A stretch of DNA of 35,394 nt from contig JABFRX010000286.1 of assembly GCA_013140995.1 (NCBI GenBank), positions 1 through 35,394 of the forward strand, written 5' to 3'. This stretch comes from Alphaproteobacteria bacterium (GTDB lineage Bacteria; Pseudomonadota; Alphaproteobacteria; Micropepsales; Micropepsaceae). The position numbers and the translations under genes were made by a program. This document shows, piece by piece, positions 8,576 through 16,866 of this stretch (position 1 is the first letter of the stretch; every line of letters begins with the position of its first letter). The notes under the pieces are model-generated. The model was given only the letters and a program-made list of their open reading frames with translations, made no database searches and was not told where the DNA came from.

Positions 8576-8854
8576 TCAATGGTAGTCGACGATTTCGACG
8601 TCTTCCGCTGCACCGTCGCGCCATACAAAACAAACGCGCCACTGATCGTTGATCCTGATCGAGTGTTGCCCCTTACGCTCGCCCTTCAACTCCTTGAGCC
8701 GGTTTCCCGGCGGTGTTCTGAGATCGTCGAGCTTCGTTGCCGCACTCAAGGTCAGGAGTTTGCGCCGCGCTTGCCGCTCAATGCCTCGATATCGCGGTAC
8801 GTCCTCGTCATCGAACAGGCGCTGTGTGGCCGCATCCCGGAACGATCGAATCAT
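8576..8854 (-). CDS. higB: HigB family toxin, RelE/ParE fold
   Basis: A 92-residue toxin of normal family length. It begins MIRSFRD and contains the conserved RRKLLTL, the LKELKGERKGQHSIRIND block and the closing WRVCFVWRDG, which together define the HigB/RelE-type ribosome-dependent mRNA interferase. The basic residues and the C-terminal DYH position correspond to the active-site region. HigB cuts translated mRNAs when free of HigA. ATG 8854 gives the standard N-terminus; a much longer in-frame extension reaches into the YgiQ gene and is rejected. A 17-base palindrome lies 15 bases upstream and is the likely HigA operator. Confidence 0.93.
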   Translation of the reverse strand: MIRSFRDAATQRLFDDEDVPRYRGIERQARRKLLTLSAATKLDDLRTPPGNRLKELKGERKGQHSIRINDQWRVCFVWRDGAAEDVEIVDYH

Positions 8855-8868
8855 GCCGAAGGGTATTC

Positions 8869-8885
8869 CAGTATAGGTAATACTG
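8869..8885. promoter_or_regulatory. Candidate HigA operator upstream of higB
   Basis: Perfect 6-base arms CAGTAT and ATACTG flank AGGTA. The site sits 15 bases upstream of the higB start and between it and the end of the ygiQ-like gene, which is where HigA autorepression sites are found. A shorter palindrome with the same GTAT/ATAC half-sites (GGTAT-G-ATACC, 8195-8205) lies just upstream of the HEPN-like gene, with different spacing. HigA binding is inferred from position and symmetry only. Confidence 0.5.
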
Positions 8886-8901
8886 CAAGATGAATGGCGC
8901 G

Positions 8902-10902
8902 TTACGAACGTCGTTTGGCCGTGACTGGAAATACGCCCTTCGTCGTAAACTTCTGACCTGGCGATCGCTTGAGTGCGGCGCCTGCGGGTTGGGTGGCGGG
9001 GATCAGGTGGTGTTTGCCGGCGCCGATGAGGTCGGCGCGGCCCATTGCTTTCAGGGCATCGCGCAGCACCGGCCAGTTTTCTGGGTCGTGGTAGCGGAGG
9101 AAGGCTTTGTGCAGGCGGCGCTGGCGCAGGCCTGTCACGCTGGCCACGCGCTCCGATGCGCCGCGTCTTACGCCGCGTAGCGTGTTGACTCCCGTGTGGT
9201 ACATCGCGGTCGCGCTTGCCATCGGCGACGGCAGGAACGTTTGCACCTGGTCGGCCTTGAAGCCGTTTTTCTTGAGCCACACGGCGAGCTGCAGCATGTC
9301 TTCGTCGGTCGTGCCCGGGTGGGCGGCGATGAAATAGGGGATGAGGTAGTACTTCTTGCCCGCTTTTTTAGCGGCCGCGTCGAACATCGTTTTGAAGCGG
9401 TCGTAGCTGCCGATGCCGGGCTTCATCATTTTGGCGAGCGGGCCGTCTTCGGTGTGCTCGGGCGCGATCTTGAGCAAGCCGCCGACGTGATGGGTGACCA
9501 GTTCCTCGACGTATTCGGGGCTTTCGACGGCGAGGTCGTAGCGCACGCCGGAGGCGACCAGTACCTTCTTCACGCCGGGCAGCGCGCGGGCTTTGCGATA
9601 GAGGCCGATCAGCGCGTCGTGGCTCGTGTTCAAATTCGGGCAGATGCCGGGATAGACGCAGGACGGGCGCCGGCACGCGCTTTCGATCGCGGGGTCCTTG
9701 CACGCCATCCGGTACATGTTCGCGGTCGGGCCGCCGATATCGGAGATGACGCCGGTAAAGCCCTTCGTCTTGTCGCGGATGTTGCCGATCTCTTTGAGGA
9801 CGGAGGTTTCCGAGCGACTCTGGATGATCCGCCCCTCATGCTCCGTGATCGAGCAGAACGTGCAGCCGCCGAAACAGCCGCGCATGATCGTGACGGAGAA
9901 ACGGATCATCTCCCACGCGGGGATCTTCGCCTCGCCATAGGACGGATGGGGACCACGCGCGTACGGGAGATCGTAGACGCTATCCATCTCCGACATGGTG
10001 AGCGGGATCGGCGGCGGTGTCAGCCAGAGCTCGCGATCGGCGTGCCGCTGCACCAGAGCGCGGGCGTTGCCCGGATTGCTTTCACGGTGCAGAACGCGGG
10101 AGGCACGCGCGTAGGCTTCTTTGTCCTCGATCACCTGCTCGCAGGACGGCAGGCGCACGACCGTGTCCGGGGTGCCGATCCGCGCGCCTTCGTCGGCGCT
10201 TTCGATGTCGTCCGCATGCGCCTCGGTCCAACCGTCGGGCACGCGCGATTTGAATAGCGCCACGCCGCGCACGTCGTCGAGCTCCGACGGCTTCGCACCG
10301 GCCGCCATGCGGCGCGCCACTTCGACGATCGCGCGCTCCGCGTTGCCGTAGAGAAGGATGTCGGCCTTGGCGTCTGCGAGGATCGAGCGGCGCACCTTGT
10401 CCGACCAATAGTCGTAGTGCGCAATGCGCCGGAGCGACGCCTCAATCCCGCCGAGAACGATCGGCACGTCCTTGAACGCTTCGCGGCAGCGTTGTGCGTA
10501 GACGACGGAGCAACGATCCGGCCGCTTGCCGCCCTCCCCGCCCGGCGAATAATTGTCGTTGTGGCGCAGACGGCGATCCGACGTGTAGCGGTTCACCATC
10601 GAATCCATGTTGCCGCCCGTGACGCCGAAGAACAGCCGCGGCTTGCCCAGCGCCTTGAACGGCTCCGCACTCTGCCAATCCGGCTGCGCGATGATACCGA
10701 CACGAAGGCCTTGCGCCTCCAGCAGACGCCCGATGATCGCCATCCCGAAACTCGGGTGATCGACATAGGCGTCGCCCGTCACGATCACGACATCGCACGC
10801 GTCCCAGCCGAGCCGCTCCATCTCGGCCCGCGACATCGGCAAAAACGGCGCGGCCTTGCGCGGCGGTTTTGCGGTCTGAAAGAGCGGTCGGGCGGCGTCC
10901 AT
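8902..10902 (-). CDS. ygiQ: YgiQ family radical SAM protein
   Basis: A 666-residue protein with a cobalamin-binding-like N-terminal region ([16 protein letters not shown] near 38-53, GGIEASLRR near 151-159), then the radical SAM cluster motif CFGGCTFC with Cys343, Cys347 and Cys350, and a C-terminal DUF3362-like section including [13 protein letters not shown]. These features define the YgiQ/UPF0313 family. Radical SAM enzymes use a 4Fe-4S cluster and SAM to generate a 5'-deoxyadenosyl radical; the reaction of YgiQ is not established. It should be cytoplasmic. The ATG at 10902 is the natural start. It ends 48 bases from higB, on the same strand but in a separate unit, and an inverted-repeat element lies behind its start. 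Confidence 0.93.
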   Translation of the reverse strand: MDAARPLFQTAKPPRKAAPFLPMSRAEMERLGWDACDVVIVTGDAYVDHPSFGMAIIGRLLEAQGLRVGIIAQPDWQSAEPFKALGKPRLFFGVTGGNMDSMVNRYTSDRRLRHNDNYSPGGEGGKRPDRCSVVYAQRCREAFKDVPIVLGGIEASLRRIAHYDYWSDKVRRSILADAKADILLYGNAERAIVEVARRMAAGAKPSELDDVRGVALFKSRVPDGWTEAHADDIESADEGARIGTPDTVVRLPSCEQVIEDKEAYARASRVLHRESNPGNARALVQRHADRELWLTPPPIPLTMSEMDSVYDLPYARGPHPSYGEAKIPAWEMIRFSVTIMRGCFGGCTFCSITEHEGRIIQSRSETSVLKEIGNIRDKTKGFTGVISDIGGPTANMYRMACKDPAIESACRRPSCVYPGICPNLNTSHDALIGLYRKARALPGVKKVLVASGVRYDLAVESPEYVEELVTHHVGGLLKIAPEHTEDGPLAKMMKPGIGSYDRFKTMFDAAAKKAGKKYYLIPYFIAAHPGTTDEDMLQLAVWLKKNGFKADQVQTFLPSPMASATAMYHTGVNTLRGVRRGASERVASVTGLRQRRLHKAFLRYHDPENWPVLRDALKAMGRADLIGAGKHHLIPATQPAGAALKRSPGQKFTTKGVFPVTAKRRS

Positions 10903-10977
10903 GCGCGGTGATGTGCGCGGTCACTGGTGGCTAGTCAATGCAACGCAGTGCCCGCAATGAGGCTGAAACAAGAAAGG

Positions 10978-11139
10978 TTCACCACCAAGGGCACCAAGGA
11001 ACACCAAGTTTCACCAAGAGGCTCGTGCCCTCTTCGGTGCGAAGCGCCTGTCAAAGCGCCTGGCTGCGCGCTGTCGCGCGCTGGGTGGCGCAAACGCCTT
11101 GGTGAATCTTGGTGCTTCCTTGGTGCCCTTGGTGGTGAA
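10978..11139. repeat. Long inverted repeat with iterated CACCAAG arms
   Basis: The left arm (10978-11018) and right arm (11098-11139) are reverse complements over about 41 bases with one single-base indel and one mismatch. Each arm itself contains four copies of an ACCAAG word (CACCAAGG, GCACCAAGG, ACACCAAG, TCACCAAG) spaced about 10-11 bases apart. The 79-base loop is GC-rich with smaller GCGC self-complementary words. It lies between the divergent ygiQ and Mrr-like genes. The layout matches the 4131-4291 element, whose arms iterate CACGAAG instead. Confidence 0.8.
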
Positions 11140-11359
11140 TCTTCCCTTTTGGGTGCCTCCAGGAGCCCCCTCACGACCCAGGGGAGGCCCAAATGCCCTA
11201 AAAATCCGTACGGAGCGTGTCGGAAAGGCACTGCACACGCCTCGCGCGAAATGCCATCAATGGGGCTTGGGGTAGCTTGGACTGGTTTGAGCGCTGGGGG
11301 GCGCATCGACGGTGGACGAGGGGGCGTTTCCGTCTGAGAGTGACGTCAAGGGACGATTG
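11140..11359. other. Non-coding stretch ahead of the Mrr-like gene
   Basis: With the inverted repeat and the bases before it, this makes a 457-base gap between ygiQ and the Mrr-like gene. It holds a weak inverted pair (GCCTCC near 11155 and GGAGGC near 11183) but no convincing gene, RNA or promoter that I can identify. An in-frame GTG at 11312 could extend the Mrr-like protein by 16 residues; it has a poorer ribosome binding site than ATG 11360. Confidence 0.4.
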
Positions 11360-12334
11360 ATGTTGTCGGGGGCCGACGCCATGGGACCGAACCCATGGAC
11401 GGCGCCGCGGCCGACAGCGGCTGCGCATGGGCTGAGCGCCGACATCCTCGACGACGACAAGCTGGCCGACGCGATCGACGCAACGCGGCGCGAGCTGAAG
11501 CAGTTCGGGTCGCGGTATCTGTCGTCGTTCATCGTGCCGCTCTCGGTCGTGGGCGTCGCGTACTACGTGCTCGTCGGCGACGTGTCTTTCGTGCAGACGC
11601 CGATCGAGTTCACGAAGCTGCCCGTCATCGACCCGGCGAAGCTGCCCGCATGGGAGTGGGCGGCGTATCTGGGCGCCTCGCTGATCGTCGCCGCGACGGC
11701 AGCTTTCTTTCAGCATCGCACGCATAAGCGCGCGAAGGTTGCGCGCGAGCACTACGCGACGGCTGGCGAACGTTTTCGCGCGTTCCAGGATGCGGACCGC
11801 GCATGGGTGAACGAGCAGCGGCGGCGCACGTCGGCATCGTTCTGGCAGCAAGACATCCGCAAGCTCGCCGCCGGCAAAGGCATGAAACCGAACGACGTGT
11901 TCGCGCAGGAAGTCGGCAAGCTGTTCGTCGCGTGGGGCTGGATGGTGAAGCTGAACCAGCGCTCGCACGACTACGGCGTCGACATCTTTGCGAACGGCAA
12001 AGAAGGCAGCGCGGTTGTGCAGTGCAGCCACTCGGCGGACGGTGGCCCTGCCGCCTCCGAAGTGCGCGACCTGGCCGGCAGCCGCCACGCGTTTGACGCC
12101 GATTACGGCTTGATGATTTCCATCCACCCGCCCAGTGCCACGCGGCAGAACGAGTTCTTCTCCGAGCGCGGGCAGCTTGAGTTCTGGCACTTGGGCCATA
12201 TTCTCGAGCAGGCGCTGGTGCTGTTCAAACAGCGCACCGGCGAGAACCCACCGGACGACGGCGCGCGTAGCCAATTCTTGAACCGCGACGGCACGCCGAT
12301 CGCCTGGCACGTCGGCGAGCAGGCGGCGGAATAG
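11360..12334 (+). CDS. Membrane-anchored Mrr-like nuclease-fold protein with altered active site
   Basis: A 324-residue protein. Two hydrophobic segments (about 57-73 and 101-117) form a membrane anchor, followed by a charged helical linker and a C-terminal PD-(D/E)xK domain like the Mrr restriction endonuclease family (RE_Mrr): Glu184 in FAQEVGKLF, the strand WGWMVKL, Asp208 in DYGVDIF, and VVQCS (219-223). In active Mrr-type enzymes the last motif is QxK, most often QCK; here Ser223 stands where Lys is expected. The protein may therefore bind DNA or nucleotides without cutting, or use another lysine such as Lys214. ATG 11360 is preceded by AAGGGA at good spacing. It stands alone, with no methylase nearby, which argues against a classical restriction system. 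Confidence 0.75.
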   Translation: MLSGADAMGPNPWTAPRPTAAAHGLSADILDDDKLADAIDATRRELKQFGSRYLSSFIVPLSVVGVAYYVLVGDVSFVQTPIEFTKLPVIDPAKLPAWEWAAYLGASLIVAATAAFFQHRTHKRAKVAREHYATAGERFRAFQDADRAWVNEQRRRTSASFWQQDIRKLAAGKGMKPNDVFAQEVGKLFVAWGWMVKLNQRSHDYGVDIFANGKEGSAVVQCSHSADGGPAASEVRDLAGSRHAFDADYGLMISIHPPSATRQNEFFSERGQLEFWHLGHILEQALVLFKQRTGENPPDDGARSQFLNRDGTPIAWHVGEQAAE

Positions 12335-12428
12335 CTGGGTTTCCGCGGGCTCTCTTGTAGCCGCCGTCAATTGCGCATTGGGCAGCTTGCGGCAATGCTC
12401 CGTGCGACACGGATTCGGGAGTTCCACA

Positions 12429-13280
12429 ATGAAGCGTCTACTCGCTGCCGCCGGTTTGTTTCTTGCCGCCCACATCGCGCATGCCAGCGACGACGTCGCA
12501 GGATCGAAAGATCACCCGCTGCTGACGCGCTATCCGGACAGCCGCATTTCCGACTACGAGAAGAATTACAACGCCGTGTCTATCATCACCGGCAAGGCGG
12601 CCAACGGCAGCCCGCAGACGCAGTCGATCGAGGGTCAAGCCACCGTCATTAGATACTTCTACAACAGCGCCGAAAAGCAACCGTCGCCGCTGCAGCTTAT
12701 GCGCAACTACCAGAACGCCATCAAAGCCATCGAAGGCACCGTCGTTTACGAACGCCTGCCGGCCGGCAGCGACGGCGGCGAAACCACTTTGAAGGTCAAC
12801 GCCAACGGTAAGGACATCTGGGTCAAGGTCGTACCCGACATCTTTAGTGCTCCGACGCAAAGCTATGTACTGTCCGTCGTCGAGGTCGAAGCGATGGCGC
12901 AGGTGATTAGCGCGAATGCGATGCTCGACGCGCTGAACAAAGACGGCTTCATCGCGCTTTACATCAACTTCGACACCGGCAAGTCGGTGCTCAAAATCGA
13001 CGGTGAAGCGACGGTCATGGAGATCGCCGCAATGCTGAAAGGCTCACCGAACCTTAAGGTCAGCATCGAAGGCCACACCGACAACGTCGGCACGGCGGCG
13101 TCGAACCTGACGCTCTCGAATGCGCGCGCGAAGGCGGTCATGGACGCGATCGTGAAGGGCGGCATTGCGAGCAATCGCCTGAGTTCGAAGGGCCTCGGCC
13201 AGACAGCGCCGATCGCCGACAACCGTTCGGACGAGGGCAAGGCCAAGAACCGCCGCGTCGAACTCGTCAAACAGAAATAG
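12429..13280 (+). CDS. DUF4892/OmpA family envelope protein
   Basis: A 283-residue exported protein. Residues 1-19 form a signal peptide (MKRLLAAAGLFLAAHIAHA). The N-terminal half (KDHPLLTRYPDSRI, then EGQATVIRYFYN) resembles DUF4892, and the C-terminal 115 residues are an OmpA-like peptidoglycan-binding domain, with YINFDTGKSVL, IEGHTDNVGTAASN, LSNARAKAV and the closing NRRVEL. It should sit in the periplasm or outer membrane and hold the envelope to peptidoglycan via diaminopimelate binding. The ATG at 12429 has GGGAG 7 bases upstream. It stands alone between two unrelated genes on the same strand, with 94 bases before it and 135 after. Confidence 0.9.
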   Translation: MKRLLAAAGLFLAAHIAHASDDVAGSKDHPLLTRYPDSRISDYEKNYNAVSIITGKAANGSPQTQSIEGQATVIRYFYNSAEKQPSPLQLMRNYQNAIKAIEGTVVYERLPAGSDGGETTLKVNANGKDIWVKVVPDIFSAPTQSYVLSVVEVEAMAQVISANAMLDALNKDGFIALYINFDTGKSVLKIDGEATVMEIAAMLKGSPNLKVSIEGHTDNVGTAASNLTLSNARAKAVMDAIVKGGIASNRLSSKGLGQTAPIADNRSDEGKAKNRRVELVKQK

Positions 13281-13415
13281 CAGCGCCCGCCGCGGATTCC
13301 CCTGAGACGCGAAAACGGCTGGTAAACATCGACGGGTTGCGGCGGATTAACAGGACGCTGCGGCCCGTTTTGCGTTACAACCAAGGTCTCGTGGGTTGGG
13401 TACGAGTTTGGGGTA

Positions 13416-15119
13416 ATGCCGCTCAAGGGTTTCTTGAAAGCGATCGGGCTGGCCGCGCCGCAAGCGGAGGAGCCCGAGATGCCGGCGTTCGGCGGTCCGT
13501 CGTATTTCGCGGCCGCGGGACGCAACGCGCCGACGGGCGAGTGGGAACACATCATCGGCCGCATTCAGGGCGCGCGGAACTCGCACGTCATCGCGCTCGT
13601 TCATGGCCACCAGCTGCCGCGCGAATATCCGTGGGAGTGGTACTGGCGCGAGTTCATCGGCCCGCGCCACATGGAAGACTTTTTGACCGCGATGGCTGGC
13701 GTGCCGCCGACGGCCAAACTCGACGTTATCTTGCACTCCTTCGGCGGCAGTTTCTTGGCCGTTCAACAGATCGCCCGCGCGATCAAAGCGCACAAGGGTG
13801 AGACCACCGTCTTCGTGCCGCACTACGCGCAGCATATGTCGACGCTGATCGCGCTTGCGGCGAAGAACATCGTGCTCGGTCCCAACGCCGCGCTGTCGTT
13901 CATCGAACCTGACGATCAGGTGCTCTCCAGCGTCGTTGCCCAAAAGGGCGCGCGCAACGTCTCGGACCTCACCGTGATGCGGCTCCACATGGAGAAGAAC
14001 TGGTGCCGCGAGGCGCGCGAGTTCGTGTGCGAGTTGGAACACAACGCGGGCCACGCGGGGCAGTGCAGCCTCGCCATGCAGCTCGTCGGCGGCAAGCGCT
14101 CGCCGTGGGACCCGATGACGCCGAAGCTCGCGCGCTCGATAGGCTTGCCGATTTCGACGAGCGTGCCGGCGGAGGTCTACGAACTGATCCGCGCCTCGCG
14201 CTCGAACCCCGTCGCCGATCAAGGCGTTCGCTCGGGCCCGTCGCCAGCTGAGATGCAGGCGGCGGCTTACATGCCGTTCGAGAAGCACTCGCCCTGGCGC
14301 GGCCACGCGGCGTTGCGCGAACTGCCGCTTGACGGGGCACCTCGCGCGCGTCAGCAGACCAGCGAGGACGAGCAATCCGCGACAGGCAGTTGGGAAAGCT
14401 GCAACATCGCGGCCCGCCCCTACATCTCGCGGCTGGAACAACGCCGCGGCAGCCGCGTGCTCTGCGTGATCCACAACGACATGATGGAGAGCGGCAGCGT
14501 CGATCTCCTCACCACCGAAGACACGCTGACCGCGCTCTACGCGCTCGATCCACACGCGCCGCTCGACATCATCCTGCACACGCCGGGCGGGCTTGCCTAT
14601 CAGGGCATGCAGCTCGCCCGCGCGATCAAGGCGCACAAGGGCAAGAAGACCGTCTTCGTGCCCTTCTACGCGATGTCGGCCGGCACGATCATGACGCTCG
14701 CGGCAGACGAGATCGTGATGTCCGATCACGCCGCGCTTGGGCCCATCGACGCGCAAGTGTACGTGCCGTCGATCGGCGTGCGCTTCCCGACGCGGGCGAT
14801 CATCTCCGTCCTCGAAATGAAGCCGAAGAAGAAGATCAGCGACGACGTGCTGGAGCTCGCGCTCGCCTGCCAGCGCGACCAGAGCGAGCACCACAACAAC
14901 GCGCTCGAACTGATGGCCGGCACTTATCCGTCCGGCACCGCCCACAAGATCGCCCACCGCCTGAACGATGGCGACCTGACCCACGGCTACCCGCTGACCT
15001 ACAAAGAGGCAAAGAAGCTCGGGTTGAAGGTGACGAACGCGATGCCGCCCGAAGCGGTCGAGTTGATCCGCATCTTCCGCCGCGACCGCTCCGCGCGCAG
15101 CGTGCTGTTCTGCCCTTAA
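13416..15119 (+). CDS. Tandem SDH/ClpP-fold serine protease with one degenerate domain
   Basis: A 567-residue protein holding two copies of the SDH (serine dehydrogenase proteinase, SppA/ClpP-like) fold. The C-terminal copy has the full set: ILHTPGG (386-392), a QLARAIKAHKGKKTVFVP stretch, the nucleophile Ser421 in YAMSAGT, and LGPIDAQ (441-447). The N-terminal copy keeps ILHSFGG (105-111) and QIARAIKAHKGETTVFVP, but the nucleophile motif reads YAQHMST, with His140 where Ser is expected, and the LGPIDAQ motif is lost. So one active and one probably inactive protease domain sit in one chain. No signal peptide is visible, so it should be cytoplasmic or membrane-associated; family members are thought to work near membranes. 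ATG 13416 has a GGGG stretch just upstream. It is transcribed alone. Confidence 0.85.
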   Translation: MPLKGFLKAIGLAAPQAEEPEMPAFGGPSYFAAAGRNAPTGEWEHIIGRIQGARNSHVIALVHGHQLPREYPWEWYWREFIGPRHMEDFLTAMAGVPPTAKLDVILHSFGGSFLAVQQIARAIKAHKGETTVFVPHYAQHMSTLIALAAKNIVLGPNAALSFIEPDDQVLSSVVAQKGARNVSDLTVMRLHMEKNWCREAREFVCELEHNAGHAGQCSLAMQLVGGKRSPWDPMTPKLARSIGLPISTSVPAEVYELIRASRSNPVADQGVRSGPSPAEMQAAAYMPFEKHSPWRGHAALRELPLDGAPRARQQTSEDEQSATGSWESCNIAARPYISRLEQRRGSRVLCVIHNDMMESGSVDLLTTEDTLTALYALDPHAPLDIILHTPGGLAYQGMQLARAIKAHKGKKTVFVPFYAMSAGTIMTLAADEIVMSDHAALGPIDAQVYVPSIGVRFPTRAIISVLEMKPKKKISDDVLELALACQRDQSEHHNNALELMAGTYPSGTAHKIAHRLNDGDLTHGYPLTYKEAKKLGLKVTNAMPPEAVELIRIFRRDRSARSVLFCP

Positions 15120-15567
15120 ATCTGGGCTTATTTTCGCACTCAACGTTTGGTTGCGGCGAAAACGCGAAAAACAAATCCGTTAGATGCGTACGGTTGGCGC
15201 AACTCTGCGAAAACATCCGCTCGGAATCCGTTCGGAATCCGTTTGCAAATCGAGGTCGTCCGTTCGGCGGCGCAAGCGCCACCGGCAGGAAACCTAGCTT
15301 TTTGTCGATGGAGACGCACAACCGGCAGGGGAGCTTGTTTCGAGAAACGCGACCGATCAGCGGCGCAAAGGTGTCCCCACCCTCCGCGGTTCGGCCCGCG
15401 AAACGCCGTTGATCCCGTATCAAATTGTCAAGTCGCAGCCGCTGATCCGATGAGGATCAGGGAAGATGCAGTACATAAGTCCCACATATCAACAAGTCAC
15501 CTGCAACATTGCCGCTGACAGCCTGTCGCAGCCACTGTTTCGCGTCGACCCGACACACAAAATGGGA
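15120..15567. other. Intergenic stretch without an assignable gene
   Basis: This gap between the tandem protease and the DUF900 hydrolase has no convincing coding region. It contains TTTTCGC and GCGAAAA words just after the protease stop that could pair as a weak terminator, and two adjacent copies of TCGGAATCCGT near 15222-15243. A 41-codon frame from ATG 15466 runs into the strong hairpin at 15568 and is not credible. A small RNA ending at that hairpin is possible but no promoter is evident. Confidence 0.4.
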
Positions 15568-15620
15568 CATTGCCCTTCTCCGGCGCGATAGCGCGGGAGA
15601 AGGGCAATGCTAACTTTTTT
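15568..15620 (+). terminator. Strong hairpin with downstream T-run
   Basis: The arms CATTGCCCTTCTCC (15568-15581) and GGAGAAGGGCAATG (15596-15609) match perfectly; inside, GCGC-GATA-GCGC forms a further stem. On the plus strand CTAAC and then six T (15615-15620) follow. This looks like a rho-independent terminator for plus-strand transcripts, although the T-run is five bases from the stem. It also lies just past the end of the minus-strand hydrolase gene and could stop that transcript. It may equally be a dispersed palindromic repeat. Confidence 0.6.
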
Positions 15621-15631
15621 GATTTGGCGCC

Positions 15632-16660
15632 CTACCCTAGCCGGTAGTAGCTGTCGCGTTTCTTGCGGCCTCTGATGTCCGGGTCGAGTTTGCCTTGCAG
15701 CACCTGCACCACATCCTCGCGGACGGTTTTGTTGTTGCGGTAGTATTGGTGGCCGGTTTCGTCTTGGGTCCAGTCGCCTGAGTCGAGGATGATCGCGGGT
15801 GAGGTGTTGACGGGGATGACCTTCGGCACTGGCGCCACGCCGGCCGGGCCTGAGCGGCCTAGGCGATCGGGGTTGCCCATCGCGACGTCGCTCGCTTTCA
15901 GCGCCACGTCTTGCTGATTGTAGTAGACGGTCACGCGGCGGCAACCGCGCAGGAGCGGCGCCATTTTGTGATTGATGGCCAACGTGTCGTCGTCTTCGTC
16001 GGCCGCCATCAGCAGCACTTCGTCGAACAGCGGCGGGATGTTGTAGCCGACATACGTGCGCATCGCCTGCACCGCGCCGCGCAGCGCCCAGTTGCCCATG
16101 CTGTGCGCCATCAAGTGCATCTGCGCGTCGCACCGGTCGCGCCGCGGCGTGTTGCGGATGAAGTCGGTCGCTTTCAGGATCGCACGGGCGAGGGCCAAGC
16201 CCGACGTTTGCGCGCGCATCCGGTCGTCGCTGTAGGTGCGGGAGTTTACACCCGCTCCCGCCGACGGCCAGGCAAACAGCAGCATCACGGCGTCGTGCCC
16301 GCCGGCCGCCAGCCACTGCTGCACTTGCGCGGCCCGCGCGACCGACTCGCGGAACGAGAAATTGTAACCGTGCACGAAGAGAACCGCGCTACCGCTTGCC
16401 TGCATCGCGGCGCGCACCTGGCCGAACACGACGGTGGAGCCAAGTTTCGACGCCGCCGGGTTGGTGGCGTTCAGCTTTTCGGGCTCGACGTGGATCGTCG
16501 CTTTCGGTGCGAGGCGTTCGACGGGGGTGCGGAACAAGTTGGTTCCCTCAAACGTCGCCGTACCAAAACGCAGTTCGTCGACATTCGGATGAAACGCCTC
16601 GCCGAACTCCATCTTGCCCGGAACGATCAACCGGTTAGTGGCGAAGTAGATGGTGGTCAT
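15632..16660 (-). CDS. DUF900 alpha/beta hydrolase
   Basis: A 342-residue alpha/beta hydrolase of the DUF900 type. The oxyanion-side motif FVHGYN is at 95-100, followed by FAWPSAG (129-135) and the nucleophile elbow AHSMGN with Ser187. The later strand FDEVLLMAADEDDD carries acidic candidates for the triad. DUF900 proteins are predicted esterases or lipases; no substrate is known. There is no signal peptide, so it should be cytoplasmic. The ATG at 16660 has GGGAG 8 bases upstream. The gene is transcribed toward the hairpin at 15568-15620, and upstream of its start lies the REP/RAYT unit. Confidence 0.88.
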   Translation of the reverse strand: MTTIYFATNRLIVPGKMEFGEAFHPNVDELRFGTATFEGTNLFRTPVERLAPKATIHVEPEKLNATNPAASKLGSTVVFGQVRAAMQASGSAVLFVHGYNFSFRESVARAAQVQQWLAAGGHDAVMLLFAWPSAGAGVNSRTYSDDRMRAQTSGLALARAILKATDFIRNTPRRDRCDAQMHLMAHSMGNWALRGAVQAMRTYVGYNIPPLFDEVLLMAADEDDDTLAINHKMAPLLRGCRRVTVYYNQQDVALKASDVAMGNPDRLGRSGPAGVAPVPKVIPVNTSPAIILDSGDWTQDETGHQYYRNNKTVREDVVQVLQGKLDPDIRGRKKRDSYYRLG

Positions 16661-16767
16661 CGCGCGGACTCCCTGCTGCAGAGGAGAACTCTAAACGAGA
16701 ACCATTGACCGCGCGCTTTCCCGAAAGGCTGCTATTGTCGAAAATGGATTAACTACACCTTGTTTCT

Positions 16768-16864
16768 CTTCCTTCCTGGGACCGCCGGCTTCCAGCCGGC
16801 TCTTCTTACTGTGGTTGAAATTCAGAAAAGAGCCGGCTGGAAGCCGGCGGTCCCAGGAAGGAAG
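16768..16864. repeat. REP pair (BIME), copy A
   Basis: Two perfect 37-base inverted arms (16768-16804 and 16828-16864) enclose a 23-base spacer. Each arm holds the REP core GCCGGC-TTCCA-GCCGGC, a small hairpin, preceded by GGGACC. Copy B at 17455-17548 repeats the same arms and nearly the same spacer. The right arm ends 2 bases before the RAYT stop codon. Confidence 0.85.
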
Positions 16865-16866
16865 AA

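Noticed and set aside
11312-11359. GTG 11312 as start of the Mrr-like gene
   Set aside because: ATG 11360 has a better ribosome binding site and the added residues have no family support; not fully excluded.
13347-15143. 598-codon minus-strand frame opposite the tandem protease
   Set aside because: It is a shadow of GC-rich coding sequence; the plus strand carries two clear protease domains.
15466-15591. A 41-codon plus-strand frame starting at ATG 15466
   Set aside because: It ends inside the strong hairpin, has a poorly spaced ribosome binding site and no recognisable product.
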